DNA from: JACKIC01 sp964392305 | GTDB lineage: Bacteria; Planctomycetota; UBA1135; UBA2386 | Reading direction: 5' to 3' | NCBI GenBank assembly: GCA_964392305.1 | Contig: CAYMPV010000019.1 | Span: 1-64,000, forward strand | Length of the DNA stretch: 64,000 bases | Shown: positions 47,773 to 56,902 of the stretch, piece after piece | Position numbering within the stretch: the stretch's first letter is position 1 | Layout of the letters: each line of letters begins with the position of its first letter | Translations under genes and position numbers: made by a program | Notes under the pieces: model-generated | Told to the model about the DNA's origin: nothing | Database searches by the model: none | Seen by the model: only the letters and a program-made list of their open reading frames with translations

Positions 47773-50682
47773 ATGGCTCATTCTGCGGCACATCCGGCTC
47801 CGGCTCCCTCGATGACTCGTCTTGGCCAGGCGGCGCGTTCAAGCCAGGCGGCGGGTTTCGCACTACTCCTTTCTTTGTCGGGTTTTGCGGGGTTGGCCGT
47901 GCTTGCCGGGTGCAGCGGCAGCGGCGGCAGCACCGGCGGCGTGACGATCGGCGGCGCGATGGCCCTCTCCAACTGCAGTCTCGGCTGCAGTTCCACGGGG
48001 TGTCTGCGCACGGACATCGCGACGAACGAGATCATCCTGCTGCAGTTCACGGACAACGTCGACCCGTCGTCGGTGAATACGTCGAGCATCCAGTTCCGCA
48101 CGGCGTCCGGTCAGCAGCCCGTCGGCGAGTTCTTCGTCAACGGCAACCAGGTCGAGTTCCTGCCAACCGTCCTGATCTCGGGGCAGCAGACGTTCTACGG
48201 TTTCGCGCCCGGCGAGACCTACACGATGACGATCGTCGGCGGCGAGGGCCAGAACGCCGTCGTGCGCAGCACCTCGGGCCGCGCGTTCGCAGAGCAGCTG
48301 TCGTGCACATTGGTGTCGAACCAGGGCATCATCGACCACAACGGCGTGGCGCCGCGCGCTTCGCTGCTGCAGCCGAACGCCTCGCAATTGCTCAGCGCGC
48401 CGCGCGACACCCTGATCCAGCTCGAGTTCAACGAGATCATCGACTCGACGCCGTTCACGTCGGGCAACAGCCCGGTGATCTTCACCGTGCGCCGCACGCG
48501 CGAAGCGCTCGGCGGTGGACGTGAGTGCGACGTCGGATCGCAGCCGCTGACGCTCGCCGGCAGCCAGCGACTCGACTACCAGCTCGACACTTCGGTGCTG
48601 ACCTTCACGCCGGCGGCTGAGCTGCCGCCGAACGTCTGCATCGAGATCAACGTCACCAACGGCGTGGTCGACCTGTCCGGCAAGCCGGCACAGCCGCAGA
48701 CGTTCCAGTTCCTCACCGAGGAAGTGCCGTTGGTGGAGGTGCCGCTCGCCGAGAACTTCGACAACGACCAGTTCCGCGACCCCGAGGCCTCCGCGGCGAC
48801 CTGGGCCGGCGGCGTGGCGACGTTCGCCAAGATCGGCGGTGACGGTCGGCACGGCACGTTCTTCGTCGAACTCGGCCAGGACCTCGGCATCGTCAACGGC
48901 AAGCGCACCTACCGGATCAACACCGACAACACGGTGATCCCGGCCGAACAGTCGGTGACGGGCAGCCCGGTGGCGGTGACCGATGGCCGGTTCTACTTCG
49001 ACACGATGGTGGTGCCGAGCGACGTGCGGGTGACGTTCGCCGGCAACAGCCCGCCGGTGTTCACCGTGGTCGGTCGCTTGCAGATCGACGGCGAACTCAA
49101 CGTCGCCGGTCAATCGCTGACGACGCTGCCGACGAACGTCACGGTTCCCGGCCAGCTCGGCGCGTCCGGAGGCGTGTTCGGCGGCAGCGGTGGTCAGGGC
49201 GGTGACCGGTGCACGGGCCTCGGCGCCAACCCGAACAACAACGGCCGCAACGGCCAGTCGGCGCGCGTGCGCGGTGGCCACGGCTACGCGACGACGGCGA
49301 CCAATACCTCGGGCAAGGGCTCGCAACTGTTTCCCGGTGACGGTCTGAGCACCAGCCTGGTCTTCGGTGGCACGGTGGTCGACTACACACCGTCGGCTGC
49401 GGCCGGTGGCAGCGGCGGTGGCCTGCGCGATGCCGGTGAAGACGGTCGCGTGGTGACCAACAACCACCCCGATCCGGGGCTCGTGAACGTGGTTTCGACC
49501 AGCGCGACGGCGACGACCATCACGGTCGCCTCGGCCAACTGGATGGTCAACCGCTACGCCGGTCGAGCCCTCAACGTCACCGGTGGAGTGGGCGCTCCTC
49601 AGGCCAACGTCGTGGTTTCGAACACCGCGAACACGATCACGGTCAGCACTGCCTGGACGACGGATCCGATCGCGAGCACGTTCTCGGTTGCGGACGGTCC
49701 CACTCCGCGTCTTGACGCGATGGGCCCGCCTTCGGTCGGTGGCGCGGCGATCCAGTTGTTCCCGTTTCCCCCGGCCACGGGCTCGCAGAAGAGCTCGGAC
49801 CACTTCCTCGTCGGCGGCGCCGGCGGTGGTGGTGCGGGCAGCCACGCCTGTCTGACGATCTTCCTGGCGAAGGTCTGGTCGCCTGGCGGCGGCGGTGCCG
49901 GCGGCGGTGGCGCGATCGCGCTGCGTGCCGGCGACTCGCTGACGCTCGCTTCGACCGGCGCAGTGTTCGCCACCGGCGGCAGCGCCGCGAGCATCGCCGG
50001 CGTGACCTCGTCGTCGTCGCCGGCTCCGGGTGGGGGCGGCTCGGGTGGCTCGGTGGTGTTGCAGAGTGGGAGGGTGGCCAGCCTGTTGGGCCCGGTCGAC
50101 GTGCGCGGTGGCAACGGCGGCGTCTGGAACCGCTCGGCCAACGGCAGCCCCAACCAGGTGCCGCACAGCGCGGCGGTCGAGATCCGCGGTGGCAACGGCT
50201 CGCCGGGTTTCGTGCGCTGCGAGATCCCGGGATCACCGACCACGGCGCTGCTGGCGACCATGCAGCCCGCTGCGATCGCCGACAACGTCGGCACGCTGAC
50301 CGAGAAGGACGACTCCGTCGCGTTCCGTTCGAAGTTCTACTCGACCGGCCTGCTGTTCGGCCCTGAGTATGCGCGCTACGAGATCCACGCCACCGTCGAT
50401 GGCGTGCCGATGGTGTTCAGCGACGACCCGGCCGTCTCGACCATTGCCGCGGCGCCCGGTGCGCCGATCCGGGCCCTGTGGCAGGCCGCCAACATCAACC
50501 TGCTCACCGGCCTGCCGGACGAGATCCGCCCGTGGCGCACCTCGGTGCGCTCCGTCGGCGGCCAGACCGGCATCGCCTCGGACGGCCTGAACGGCTTCCG
50601 GTGGCGGATCGTCCAGGACCGCACCGTCGCCCAGACGGTGACGATCGACCGCGTCGCGGTGTTCTACCGGGTGGCCGAGTAG
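47773..50682 (+). CDS. Gly-rich surface lipoprotein, family B (B3)
   Basis: 969 residues; signal peptide with lipobox LAGC followed by SGSGG. Soon after comes a four-cysteine motif C-S-LGCSSTGC shared with B4. An Ig-like domain (EIILLQFTDNVDPSSV) and a second (TLIQLEFNEIIDSTP) follow, then the shared beta module (GRFYFDTMVVPSDVRVTF). The C-terminal half is Gly-rich with repeated blocks: poly-Gly, then strands such as AIALRAGDSLTLAS and SVVLQSGRVASLLG, the pattern of a beta-helix or stacked sheet. An inserted segment (ITVASANWMVNRYAG) is absent in B4. The ATG at 47773 has GAGG before it; a Met 13 residues later is possible. Function unknown; surface role inferred. Confidence 0.75.
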   Translation: MAHSAAHPAPAPSMTRLGQAARSSQAAGFALLLSLSGFAGLAVLAGCSGSGGSTGGVTIGGAMALSNCSLGCSSTGCLRTDIATNEIILLQFTDNVDPSSVNTSSIQFRTASGQQPVGEFFVNGNQVEFLPTVLISGQQTFYGFAPGETYTMTIVGGEGQNAVVRSTSGRAFAEQLSCTLVSNQGIIDHNGVAPRASLLQPNASQLLSAPRDTLIQLEFNEIIDSTPFTSGNSPVIFTVRRTREALGGGRECDVGSQPLTLAGSQRLDYQLDTSVLTFTPAAELPPNVCIEINVTNGVVDLSGKPAQPQTFQFLTEEVPLVEVPLAENFDNDQFRDPEASAATWAGGVATFAKIGGDGRHGTFFVELGQDLGIVNGKRTYRINTDNTVIPAEQSVTGSPVAVTDGRFYFDTMVVPSDVRVTFAGNSPPVFTVVGRLQIDGELNVAGQSLTTLPTNVTVPGQLGASGGVFGGSGGQGGDRCTGLGANPNNNGRNGQSARVRGGHGYATTATNTSGKGSQLFPGDGLSTSLVFGGTVVDYTPSAAAGGSGGGLRDAGEDGRVVTNNHPDPGLVNVVSTSATATTITVASANWMVNRYAGRALNVTGGVGAPQANVVVSNTANTITVSTAWTTDPIASTFSVADGPTPRLDAMGPPSVGGAAIQLFPFPPATGSQKSSDHFLVGGAGGGGAGSHACLTIFLAKVWSPGGGGAGGGGAIALRAGDSLTLASTGAVFATGGSAASIAGVTSSSSPAPGGGGSGGSVVLQSGRVASLLGPVDVRGGNGGVWNRSANGSPNQVPHSAAVEIRGGNGSPGFVRCEIPGSPTTALLATMQPAAIADNVGTLTEKDDSVAFRSKFYSTGLLFGPEYARYEIHATVDGVPMVFSDDPAVSTIAAAPGAPIRALWQAANINLLTGLPDEIRPWRTSVRSVGGQTGIASDGLNGFRWRIVQDRTVAQTVTIDRVAVFYRVAE

Positions 50683-50785
50683 GCCGATCTCACACCATAC
50701 GACGCAGCAGTTTCCCCCAGGCAACAAGCAACTCCCGCGCCCTTCCAGCAACTACCGACCGCGAGCCCCAGGGGCTCCTGATTCC

Positions 50786-53485
50786 ATGCGCAAGACTCTT
50801 TCCCTCGGCGTTCTCTCTGGCCTGCTCGTTCTCGGGCTGGCTGGTTGCTCCGGCAGTGGGTCCGGTTCGACTGCGTCCGTGAAGGTGCGCTGCGCCGACG
50901 GTTCGGCGTTCTGCCTGGTCAGTTGCGACCTTGGTTGCAGCGGCACCGGCTGTGCCGTCACCGAGATCGCCGAGAACCAGCGCCTGCGCTTCTCGTTCTC
51001 CGACGCGATCGACCCGTCTTCGGTCAACGCCGCAACGGTGTCGATCCGCACGGTGACCGGCGTGGCTCCGGATGGCGACCTGGTGGTCGGCACCAACGAA
51101 CTCGCCTTCATCCCGCGCGTGCGAACGATCAACGGCGTCAGTTCGTTCGGTTTCCAGCGCAACGAGACCTACATCATCACGATGGCCGGCGGCGCGGGCA
51201 CCAGCCAAGGCGTGCGCAGCGCCTCCGGCGACGCCTTGGGCCAGGAGTTCTCGTGCACGGTCGTTGCCTCGCGCGGCATCATCGACGCCGACCAGCAGCC
51301 GCCGCAGGTCGAGATGATCTCGCCTGTGGACCGGAACGCCGCGCCGCTCGATCCGACCGTGGTGCTGCGCTTCTCCGAACTGATCGACACCACGCCGTTG
51401 CAGGGCACGCTGACCAACGCCTCGCCGATCCGGCTGGTGCTGCGCAACGCCAACCCGGGCCCCAACGGCTTGATCTGTGACCGCGATGCGGCGGGCGTGG
51501 GCCTCGTGGCGCTGCCGCAGATCGCGACCGAGATCTACAGCGGCACGCCGGTGACCGTCGTCACGATCCGGCCGACGGTGCAGCTGCCCGGCGAGTCGTG
51601 CATCGAAGTCGTGGTGTCCGCCGACCTGCGCGACCTGTCCGGTCGTCAGGCCGTTCCGGCGACCTTCCAGTTCTTCACCGAACCCGGTGTTTCGACCCCG
51701 CTCACCTTCAACGAGACGTTCGCCGGCGCCGGCGGCCTCGACGTCCTCGTCTCCGGCGGCACCTGGCAGAACGGCGCCCGCCCGGCGCAGCTGGGTTTCG
51801 ATGGTCGTCACGGCACCTTCCTGCCGTCGTTGGGCACGCAGGTCGGCTCGAGCACGTTCGAGTGGAGCGCTGACAACTTCGTGATCCCCTCGTCGCACTC
51901 GAGGACGGGGCTGCAATACACGATCACGGACGGCAAGTTCTACTTCACGGACTTCATCGTCCCGGAAGGCACCACGATCCGGTTCACCGGTTCGGTGCCG
52001 CCGCAGATCTGGGTGCGTGGGCAAGTCGACGTGCGCGGCACGCTGCTGCTCAACGCCGATCCGATGCCATTCTGGGTGCCGACCACGGGCCTGGCGGCCG
52101 GCCAGCGAGTCTCCGACTTCAACGCGCGCGGCTCGACCAGTTCGACGACGCCCTTCATCGTCGGTCAGGACGGCGGCGCCCCCGGCCCCGGCGGCGGCCG
52201 CGGCGGCAAGGGCGGCAACGAGTGCCAGGGCACTGGTCCGATCATCGTCGGCGGTGTGGTGCTGACCAACGGCGCCAACGGCCAGGATCTGCGCCTCCCG
52301 GCCGGCCACGCCTACGCCGTCCAGGCCATCGACACCGGCGGTCGCGGGTCGGTGATGCACCCCGCGACGGGTATCGCTGCGCCGAACTCGCCGCTGCTCG
52401 GCAGCGTCTACCGTGCGCATTTCGCGCCGGGCGGTAGCGGTGGTGGTTTCTCGCTCGCGGGTGGCGCTTCTTCGGTGACTCCGCTGGGTGTGTTGAGCAT
52501 CGGCGGCGCACCCGCGCAGGGACTGCAGTTCAGTCTGTTGCCATTCCCGCCGGTGCCGCTGCCGTCGCCGAACTACTCGGCGATCGACCACTTCGTCGTC
52601 GGCGGTTCGGGTGGTGGCGGCGGCGCCACGCATGCCTTCGGCACGATCTACGTCGTTGGTGACGTCTATACCGCCGGCACCGGCGGCTCCGGTGGCGGCG
52701 GCGCGATGGCGCTGCGTGCCGGTGGTGACCTGTCCGTGTCCGGTGCCGCATCGCTCGAAGCCAAGGGCGGTGAGGGTGTGCTGATCACGGGCGACGATCG
52801 CAACACGCCCTCCGCGGACCAGAACTGGGGCGTCTCCTCCCCGGGTGGTGGTGGCTCGGGCGGCTCGTTCCTGCTGCAGGCCGCGGGCAACCTGGTGATG
52901 AACGGACTGATCAACACCAGCGGTGGCGCGGGAAGCCGCACGGGCAGCATCTCGAACCCGAGCATCAACGTGACCTCGCAGGCTGGCGCCGGGTCGCCTG
53001 GCTTCTACCGCCTCGAGGCCGGCGGTTCGCTGAGTGTCGGTTCGGCCGCCAACGTGCCGACCTACAACTCGAGTGTGCACTCGGGGACCCTGACCGATTC
53101 GGATCCGTATTCGGGGCAGACCTCGGTGTGGCGCTCGTCGGGCCGCATCTTCCCGCCGCAGTGGTTGCGCTACGAACTCGACGTCGACACCGACGGCAAT
53201 GGCACGGTCGACATCACCTACACCGACACGGGCGAACCTGGCACGCAGAAGGCGAACGACCCGAACGGCCCGTTGATCATCATGTTCCAGGGCGCGGCGC
53301 TGCCGCAGTCCGGCACCGAGCCGATCCCCGGCACGATCGGTCCGTGGCGCGAAGGCGTCGGCACGGGCGGTGGCAGCGGCATCAACCAGGACTCGCCGCT
53401 CGGCTTCCGTTTCGACATGACGTTCAACCGCGCCATGTTCCCGAACTGCGTCGTGCGTGGCCTGCGCGTCTACGCGCGCACCTGA
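50786..53485 (+). CDS. Gly-rich surface lipoprotein, family B (B4)
   Basis: 899 residues, signal peptide MRKTLSLGVLSGLLVLGLAG with the lipobox Cys next. It has the C-D-LGCSGTGC cysteine motif, two Ig-like regions (RLRFSFSDAIDPSSV; PTVVLRFSELID), the shared module (GKFYFTDFIVPEGTTIRF), then Gly-rich stacked-strand blocks (AMALRAGGDLSVSG; SFLLQAAGNLVMNG). It is the closest paralogue of B3, 103 bases downstream of it, so the pair probably arose by tandem duplication and shares a transcript. The C-terminal domain ends RGLRVYART. Function unknown. Confidence 0.75.
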   Translation: MRKTLSLGVLSGLLVLGLAGCSGSGSGSTASVKVRCADGSAFCLVSCDLGCSGTGCAVTEIAENQRLRFSFSDAIDPSSVNAATVSIRTVTGVAPDGDLVVGTNELAFIPRVRTINGVSSFGFQRNETYIITMAGGAGTSQGVRSASGDALGQEFSCTVVASRGIIDADQQPPQVEMISPVDRNAAPLDPTVVLRFSELIDTTPLQGTLTNASPIRLVLRNANPGPNGLICDRDAAGVGLVALPQIATEIYSGTPVTVVTIRPTVQLPGESCIEVVVSADLRDLSGRQAVPATFQFFTEPGVSTPLTFNETFAGAGGLDVLVSGGTWQNGARPAQLGFDGRHGTFLPSLGTQVGSSTFEWSADNFVIPSSHSRTGLQYTITDGKFYFTDFIVPEGTTIRFTGSVPPQIWVRGQVDVRGTLLLNADPMPFWVPTTGLAAGQRVSDFNARGSTSSTTPFIVGQDGGAPGPGGGRGGKGGNECQGTGPIIVGGVVLTNGANGQDLRLPAGHAYAVQAIDTGGRGSVMHPATGIAAPNSPLLGSVYRAHFAPGGSGGGFSLAGGASSVTPLGVLSIGGAPAQGLQFSLLPFPPVPLPSPNYSAIDHFVVGGSGGGGGATHAFGTIYVVGDVYTAGTGGSGGGGAMALRAGGDLSVSGAASLEAKGGEGVLITGDDRNTPSADQNWGVSSPGGGGSGGSFLLQAAGNLVMNGLINTSGGAGSRTGSISNPSINVTSQAGAGSPGFYRLEAGGSLSVGSAANVPTYNSSVHSGTLTDSDPYSGQTSVWRSSGRIFPPQWLRYELDVDTDGNGTVDITYTDTGEPGTQKANDPNGPLIIMFQGAALPQSGTEPIPGTIGPWREGVGTGGGSGINQDSPLGFRFDMTFNRAMFPNCVVRGLRVYART

Positions 53486-53507
53486 TCGGGAACGTGCGGA
53501 TGCTGGC

Positions 53508-54680
53508 GTGAGCGGCGGCGCGCTCGCCGCGCGGCGCATCTGGATCGATCCGACGCGATCGATCCCGAACGCCGAGATCGTCTGGGACGACGCCGGTCGC
53601 ATCGTCGCGCTGCGGCGCGCGCGCGGCCGGGTGCGCGACCTGGCCGTGTTGCCCGGGCTGGTCGACGCCCACGCGCACGTACAGCTCGAGGCGTTGCCCG
53701 AGACCGCGCCCCGCGATTTCCTCGGTTGGGTCGGGGCGGTCATGGGACAGCGCGCGGCGATGACGCCAGCCGCGTTGCGGGCCGCAGCGAGCCGGCACGT
53801 GCGCGCCCTGCAGCGCGACGGGGTCACGGCGTTCGGCGAGATCGACTCGACCGGCCAGAGCCCGGGCGTGCTGCGCGCCGCCGGCGCGGCCGGTCGCTGC
53901 TACCAGGAGCTCACTGGCTTTCATCTGGCCGGCGCGGCGGCGCGCCGGCTGGTGCGGGATCGTTGGCTCGCCGGCGATGCCCGCAACGGCGCCGGCCTGT
54001 CGCCGCACGCGCCTTACTCGGCCTCGGCTGACCTGCTGCGCGCTGCGGCGCACCGTTGCCGCCACCTCTCGATCCACTGTGCCGAGGTGCCCGAAGAGCA
54101 GCAATTCTTGCGCACAGGCAAGGGGCCTTTCGCGGCTCTGCTCGCAGCCCTCGGTCGTTTGCCGGCGGGCTTCCACCCGCCTGGCGTCGGCGCCGTCCGA
54201 TACCTGCAACAGCTCGGGGTGCTGCGGCCGGGCACCCATCTGGTGCATTGCCAGGAGCTTGAGAAGGGTGACCTGGCGCGGATCGCCGACTCGGGCGCGG
54301 CGATCGTCGTCTGCCCCGGCACGATCACCTGGTTCGGCCGCGAAGTGCCGCCGGTGGCACGCTGGCTGGCCGCCGGGGTGCCGATCGCGCTCGGTACCGA
54401 CTCGCGCGCGAGCAACGCCAACTGGTCCTTGCGGCAGGAACTGCGCCTGCTCGGGTCGCTGTGCCCCCAGCTCTCCGACCGGCAATTGCTGGCGATCGCC
54501 ACGACGCACGGTGCTCGGGCCCTGGGCAGACCCGGCCTCGGAAGGCTGCGCCGCGGCGGGCGCGCCGACCTGCTGGCCGTGCCGGCGTCCAGCGACGACG
54601 AAGCGGCGCTGCTCGCCGCCTTCGTGCGCGGCGAGCTGACGCCGACGCTGGTGTTGTCCGCGGGGCGGCGGATTCGTTGA
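53508..54680 (+). CDS. amidohydrolase, SsnA/MqnX-like
   Basis: 390 residues from a GTG. TIM-barrel amidohydrolase with metal ligands visible in order: VDAHAHVQLE (HxH), SPHAPYS, IHCAEVPEEQ, LVHCQEL and ALGTDSRASN (final Asp). The FLGWVGAVMGQR and GVTAFGEIDST blocks resemble deaminases such as aminofutalosine deaminase (MqnX) of the menaquinone pathway; the substrate is not proven, since no other menaquinone gene is in the window. Starts 22 bases after B4 and heads a co-directional gene run. Confidence 0.75.
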   Translation: MSGGALAARRIWIDPTRSIPNAEIVWDDAGRIVALRRARGRVRDLAVLPGLVDAHAHVQLEALPETAPRDFLGWVGAVMGQRAAMTPAALRAAASRHVRALQRDGVTAFGEIDSTGQSPGVLRAAGAAGRCYQELTGFHLAGAAARRLVRDRWLAGDARNGAGLSPHAPYSASADLLRAAAHRCRHLSIHCAEVPEEQQFLRTGKGPFAALLAALGRLPAGFHPPGVGAVRYLQQLGVLRPGTHLVHCQELEKGDLARIADSGAAIVVCPGTITWFGREVPPVARWLAAGVPIALGTDSRASNANWSLRQELRLLGSLCPQLSDRQLLAIATTHGARALGRPGLGRLRRGGRADLLAVPASSDDEAALLAAFVRGELTPTLVLSAGRRIR

Positions 54681-54799
54681 GCCGGACTGCCTGGTTGCCT
54701 AGAGTCGTGGTGACAACCAGCCCGGTGGCGGTCGTTTCGACCGGTGCCCGTGTGGTCGCCGCCGCGGCCGCATCCAACGAAACGGCCAGGAAGCCGCCA

Positions 54800-55777
54800 T
54801 TGACCACGATCCTCGAGTTCTTCGATCGCCACCGCAGCTTCCTGCTGACCGGTCATGAGAACCCCGACGGGGACTGCCTGGGCGCCGAGACGGCGCTGTT
54901 CCACCTGCTGGGTGCACTCGGCAAACAGGCTCACATCGTCAACCCCGACCCGATCGGCAAGTCGTTCGACTTCCTGCAGCGGCACACACCGTTTGCGTCG
55001 GCCCGCGCCGAGACCCCGCTGCCCGAGTTCGATTGCGCGGTCCTGCTCGACTGCTGCCAGCTGTCGCGCGTCGGCGCGCTCGGCCAACGTCTGCAGCAGA
55101 GTGGCGTGCCGATCGCGGTGATCGATCACCACGTGGGCAGCGAGAACGGCGATGGCACGGTCTGCTACGTCGACGCCACCGCCGCGGCGACCGGGGCCCT
55201 GGTGCGCCGCCTGTTCCGGCAGCTCGACGTGCCGCTGTCGCCGCCGGCAGCCGAGGGAGTGTTCTTGTCCTTGATCGCCGACACGGGGTGGTTCCGCTAC
55301 TCCAACGCCGACGCCGAGGTCTTCGCCATGGCGAGCGAACTGGTCGCCGCGGGCGTCGACGTCAGCCTGATCTACGACAGCCTGTATCGCCGCCGGCACC
55401 CTCAGTCGACGGCGTTGCTGTGCGAAGCCCTGGCGACGCACCGGCTGCTGCTCGGCGGGCGACTGGCGCTCGCGGTGCTCGACCGGTCGTTGATGGATCG
55501 CGCCTCGCACATCGACTTCGACCCCGACCAGATCCTCGAACCGCTGCGCAGCACCGAAGGCGTCGAGGTCGTGGCGCTGTGCAAGGAGCGCTTCGACGGC
55601 ACCGTCAAGGTCAGCCTGCGCGCCCGGCGCGACGTCGATGTGCAAGCGATCGCCGGTACCTGGGGTGGTGGTGGCCACAAGAAGGCGGCCGGGGCGACGC
55701 TGAAGATGAGCCTGAACGCGGCGGCCGCCGCGGTCGAACACGAGGTGTCACGCGCCCTACAGGCCCCTGGAACTTGA
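54800..55777 (+). CDS. DHH/DHHA1 phosphoesterase, NrnA-like
   Basis: 325 residues from a TTG preceded by AGGAAG; GTG starts at 54707 or 54710 would add about 30 residues of poor quality. NrnA-type nano-RNase/pAp-phosphatase motifs: HENPDGDCLGAE (first metal block), FDCAVLLDCC, AVIDHH (the DHH motif), ADTGWFRY and the C-terminal GGGGHKKAAGA of the DHHA1 domain. Expected to degrade short RNA or 3'-phosphoadenosine 5'-phosphate. A metallophosphoesterase gene follows three bases after the stop. Confidence 0.88.
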   Translation: MTTILEFFDRHRSFLLTGHENPDGDCLGAETALFHLLGALGKQAHIVNPDPIGKSFDFLQRHTPFASARAETPLPEFDCAVLLDCCQLSRVGALGQRLQQSGVPIAVIDHHVGSENGDGTVCYVDATAAATGALVRRLFRQLDVPLSPPAAEGVFLSLIADTGWFRYSNADAEVFAMASELVAAGVDVSLIYDSLYRRRHPQSTALLCEALATHRLLLGGRLALAVLDRSLMDRASHIDFDPDQILEPLRSTEGVEVVALCKERFDGTVKVSLRARRDVDVQAIAGTWGGGGHKKAAGATLKMSLNAAAAAVEHEVSRALQAPGT

Positions 55778-55780
55778 ACG

Positions 55781-56530
55781 ATGGCGGCGTTCGCGCTGAT
55801 CTCCGACCTGCATGCCAACCTCGAAGCCGTCGAGGCGGTGTTCGCGCGCATCGACCAACTGGGGGTGCGTGAGGTCGCCTGTCTCGGTGACGTCGTCGGC
55901 TACGGCGCCGACCCGTTGCCGGTGGCCAAGCTGGTGTTGCAGCGCTGCAGTTGGTGCATCCAGGGCAACCACGACTGGGGCCTGTTCCACGAACTGGACG
56001 ACTTCAACCCGCTGGCGCGCGAAGCCCTGTTGTTCAGCCGGCACATGCTGCGGCCCGGGTTCCTGCGGTTCGGTCGGCGCGCCGTCTGGGAGTTCCTGTC
56101 GCGGCTGCCGCAACGCATGGAGGCGCACGGGTTCCTGTTCTGCCATGGGTCGCCGCGCGACCCGGTGATGGAGTACGTGCTCAAGAGCGACGGCTTTCTC
56201 GAGCCCGAGAAGATGCACCAGATCTTCGCGCTCGTCGACCGCCCGTGTTTCGTCGGCCACACCCACTGGCCGGGGATGCATCGACCCGACTACCGCTTCC
56301 ATCAGGCCACCGACGACCATCATCGGTTCCGCCTCGAGGGCCCCTGCATCGTCAACGTCGGCAGCGTCGGCCAGCCGCGCGACGGGGATCCGCGCGCCGC
56401 GTTCGCCGTCGTCGACGGCGACACCGTCGAGATCCATCGCGTGTCCTACGATTTCCGCCGCACCCAGGCGAAGATCCTCGCGGCGGGGTTGCACCCGGCG
56501 TTGGCCGAGCGCCTCGCCCGCGGCAAGTGA
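55781..56530 (+). CDS. calcineurin-like metallophosphoesterase
   Basis: 249 residues, YfcE/MJ0936-type. Metal-binding blocks: ALISDLHAN at the N-terminus, CLGDVVGYGADP, IQGNHDWG, FCHGSPRD and VGHTHWPG, the complete set for a binuclear metallophosphoesterase. The substrate is unknown. It is three bases from the DHH phosphoesterase and 15 bases before cutA. Confidence 0.88.
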   Translation: MAAFALISDLHANLEAVEAVFARIDQLGVREVACLGDVVGYGADPLPVAKLVLQRCSWCIQGNHDWGLFHELDDFNPLAREALLFSRHMLRPGFLRFGRRAVWEFLSRLPQRMEAHGFLFCHGSPRDPVMEYVLKSDGFLEPEKMHQIFALVDRPCFVGHTHWPGMHRPDYRFHQATDDHHRFRLEGPCIVNVGSVGQPRDGDPRAAFAVVDGDTVEIHRVSYDFRRTQAKILAAGLHPALAERLARGK

Positions 56531-56545
56531 CAGCGGAGGTGGCTG

Positions 56546-56902
56546 ATGACCAGTGACATCGTCGTCGTTCTGTGCTCGGCGCCGGCGGCGGCACGGGCGC
56601 CCAAGCTCGGCGCCCACGAACTCGCCCGTGTGCTCGTGACCGAGGGCTTGTGTGCGTGTGTCAACGTCCTGCCCGGAGTCGAGTCCTACTATCGCTGGCA
56701 GGGTGCGGTCGAACACGGCAGCGAACTGCTGTTGGTGGCGAAGACCACCTTGCCCTACGTCGAAGCTCTGCAGGCCAGGTTGCTGGCCCTGCATCCCTAC
56801 GATGTGCCGGAGGTTCTCGAACTGCCGGTCGCCGGTGGTGCCCACGCCTACCTCGACTGGCTGCGGGCCTCGGTCGGTGGGGCTTCGGCGGCGGACGCAT
56901 GA
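56546..56902 (+). CDS. cutA: CutA1 divalent-ion tolerance-like protein
   Basis: 118 residues, trimeric PII-like fold. Recognised by LCACVNVLPGVESYYRWQGAVEHGSE and LLVAKTT, then the LHPYDVPEVLELPVAGG block. The N-terminal part is slightly longer than in E. coli, with an Ala-rich stretch. Linked historically to copper tolerance, but the function is not settled. Its stop overlaps the transporter start by ATGA. Confidence 0.9.
   Translation: MTSDIVVVLCSAPAAARAPKLGAHELARVLVTEGLCACVNVLPGVESYYRWQGAVEHGSELLLVAKTTLPYVEALQARLLALHPYDVPEVLELPVAGGAHAYLDWLRASVGGASAADA

Noticed and set aside
50690..53827. Minus-strand frame of 1045 codons opposite lipoprotein B4
   Set aside because: Antisense shadow of a gene with signal peptide, Ig-like regions and paralogues.
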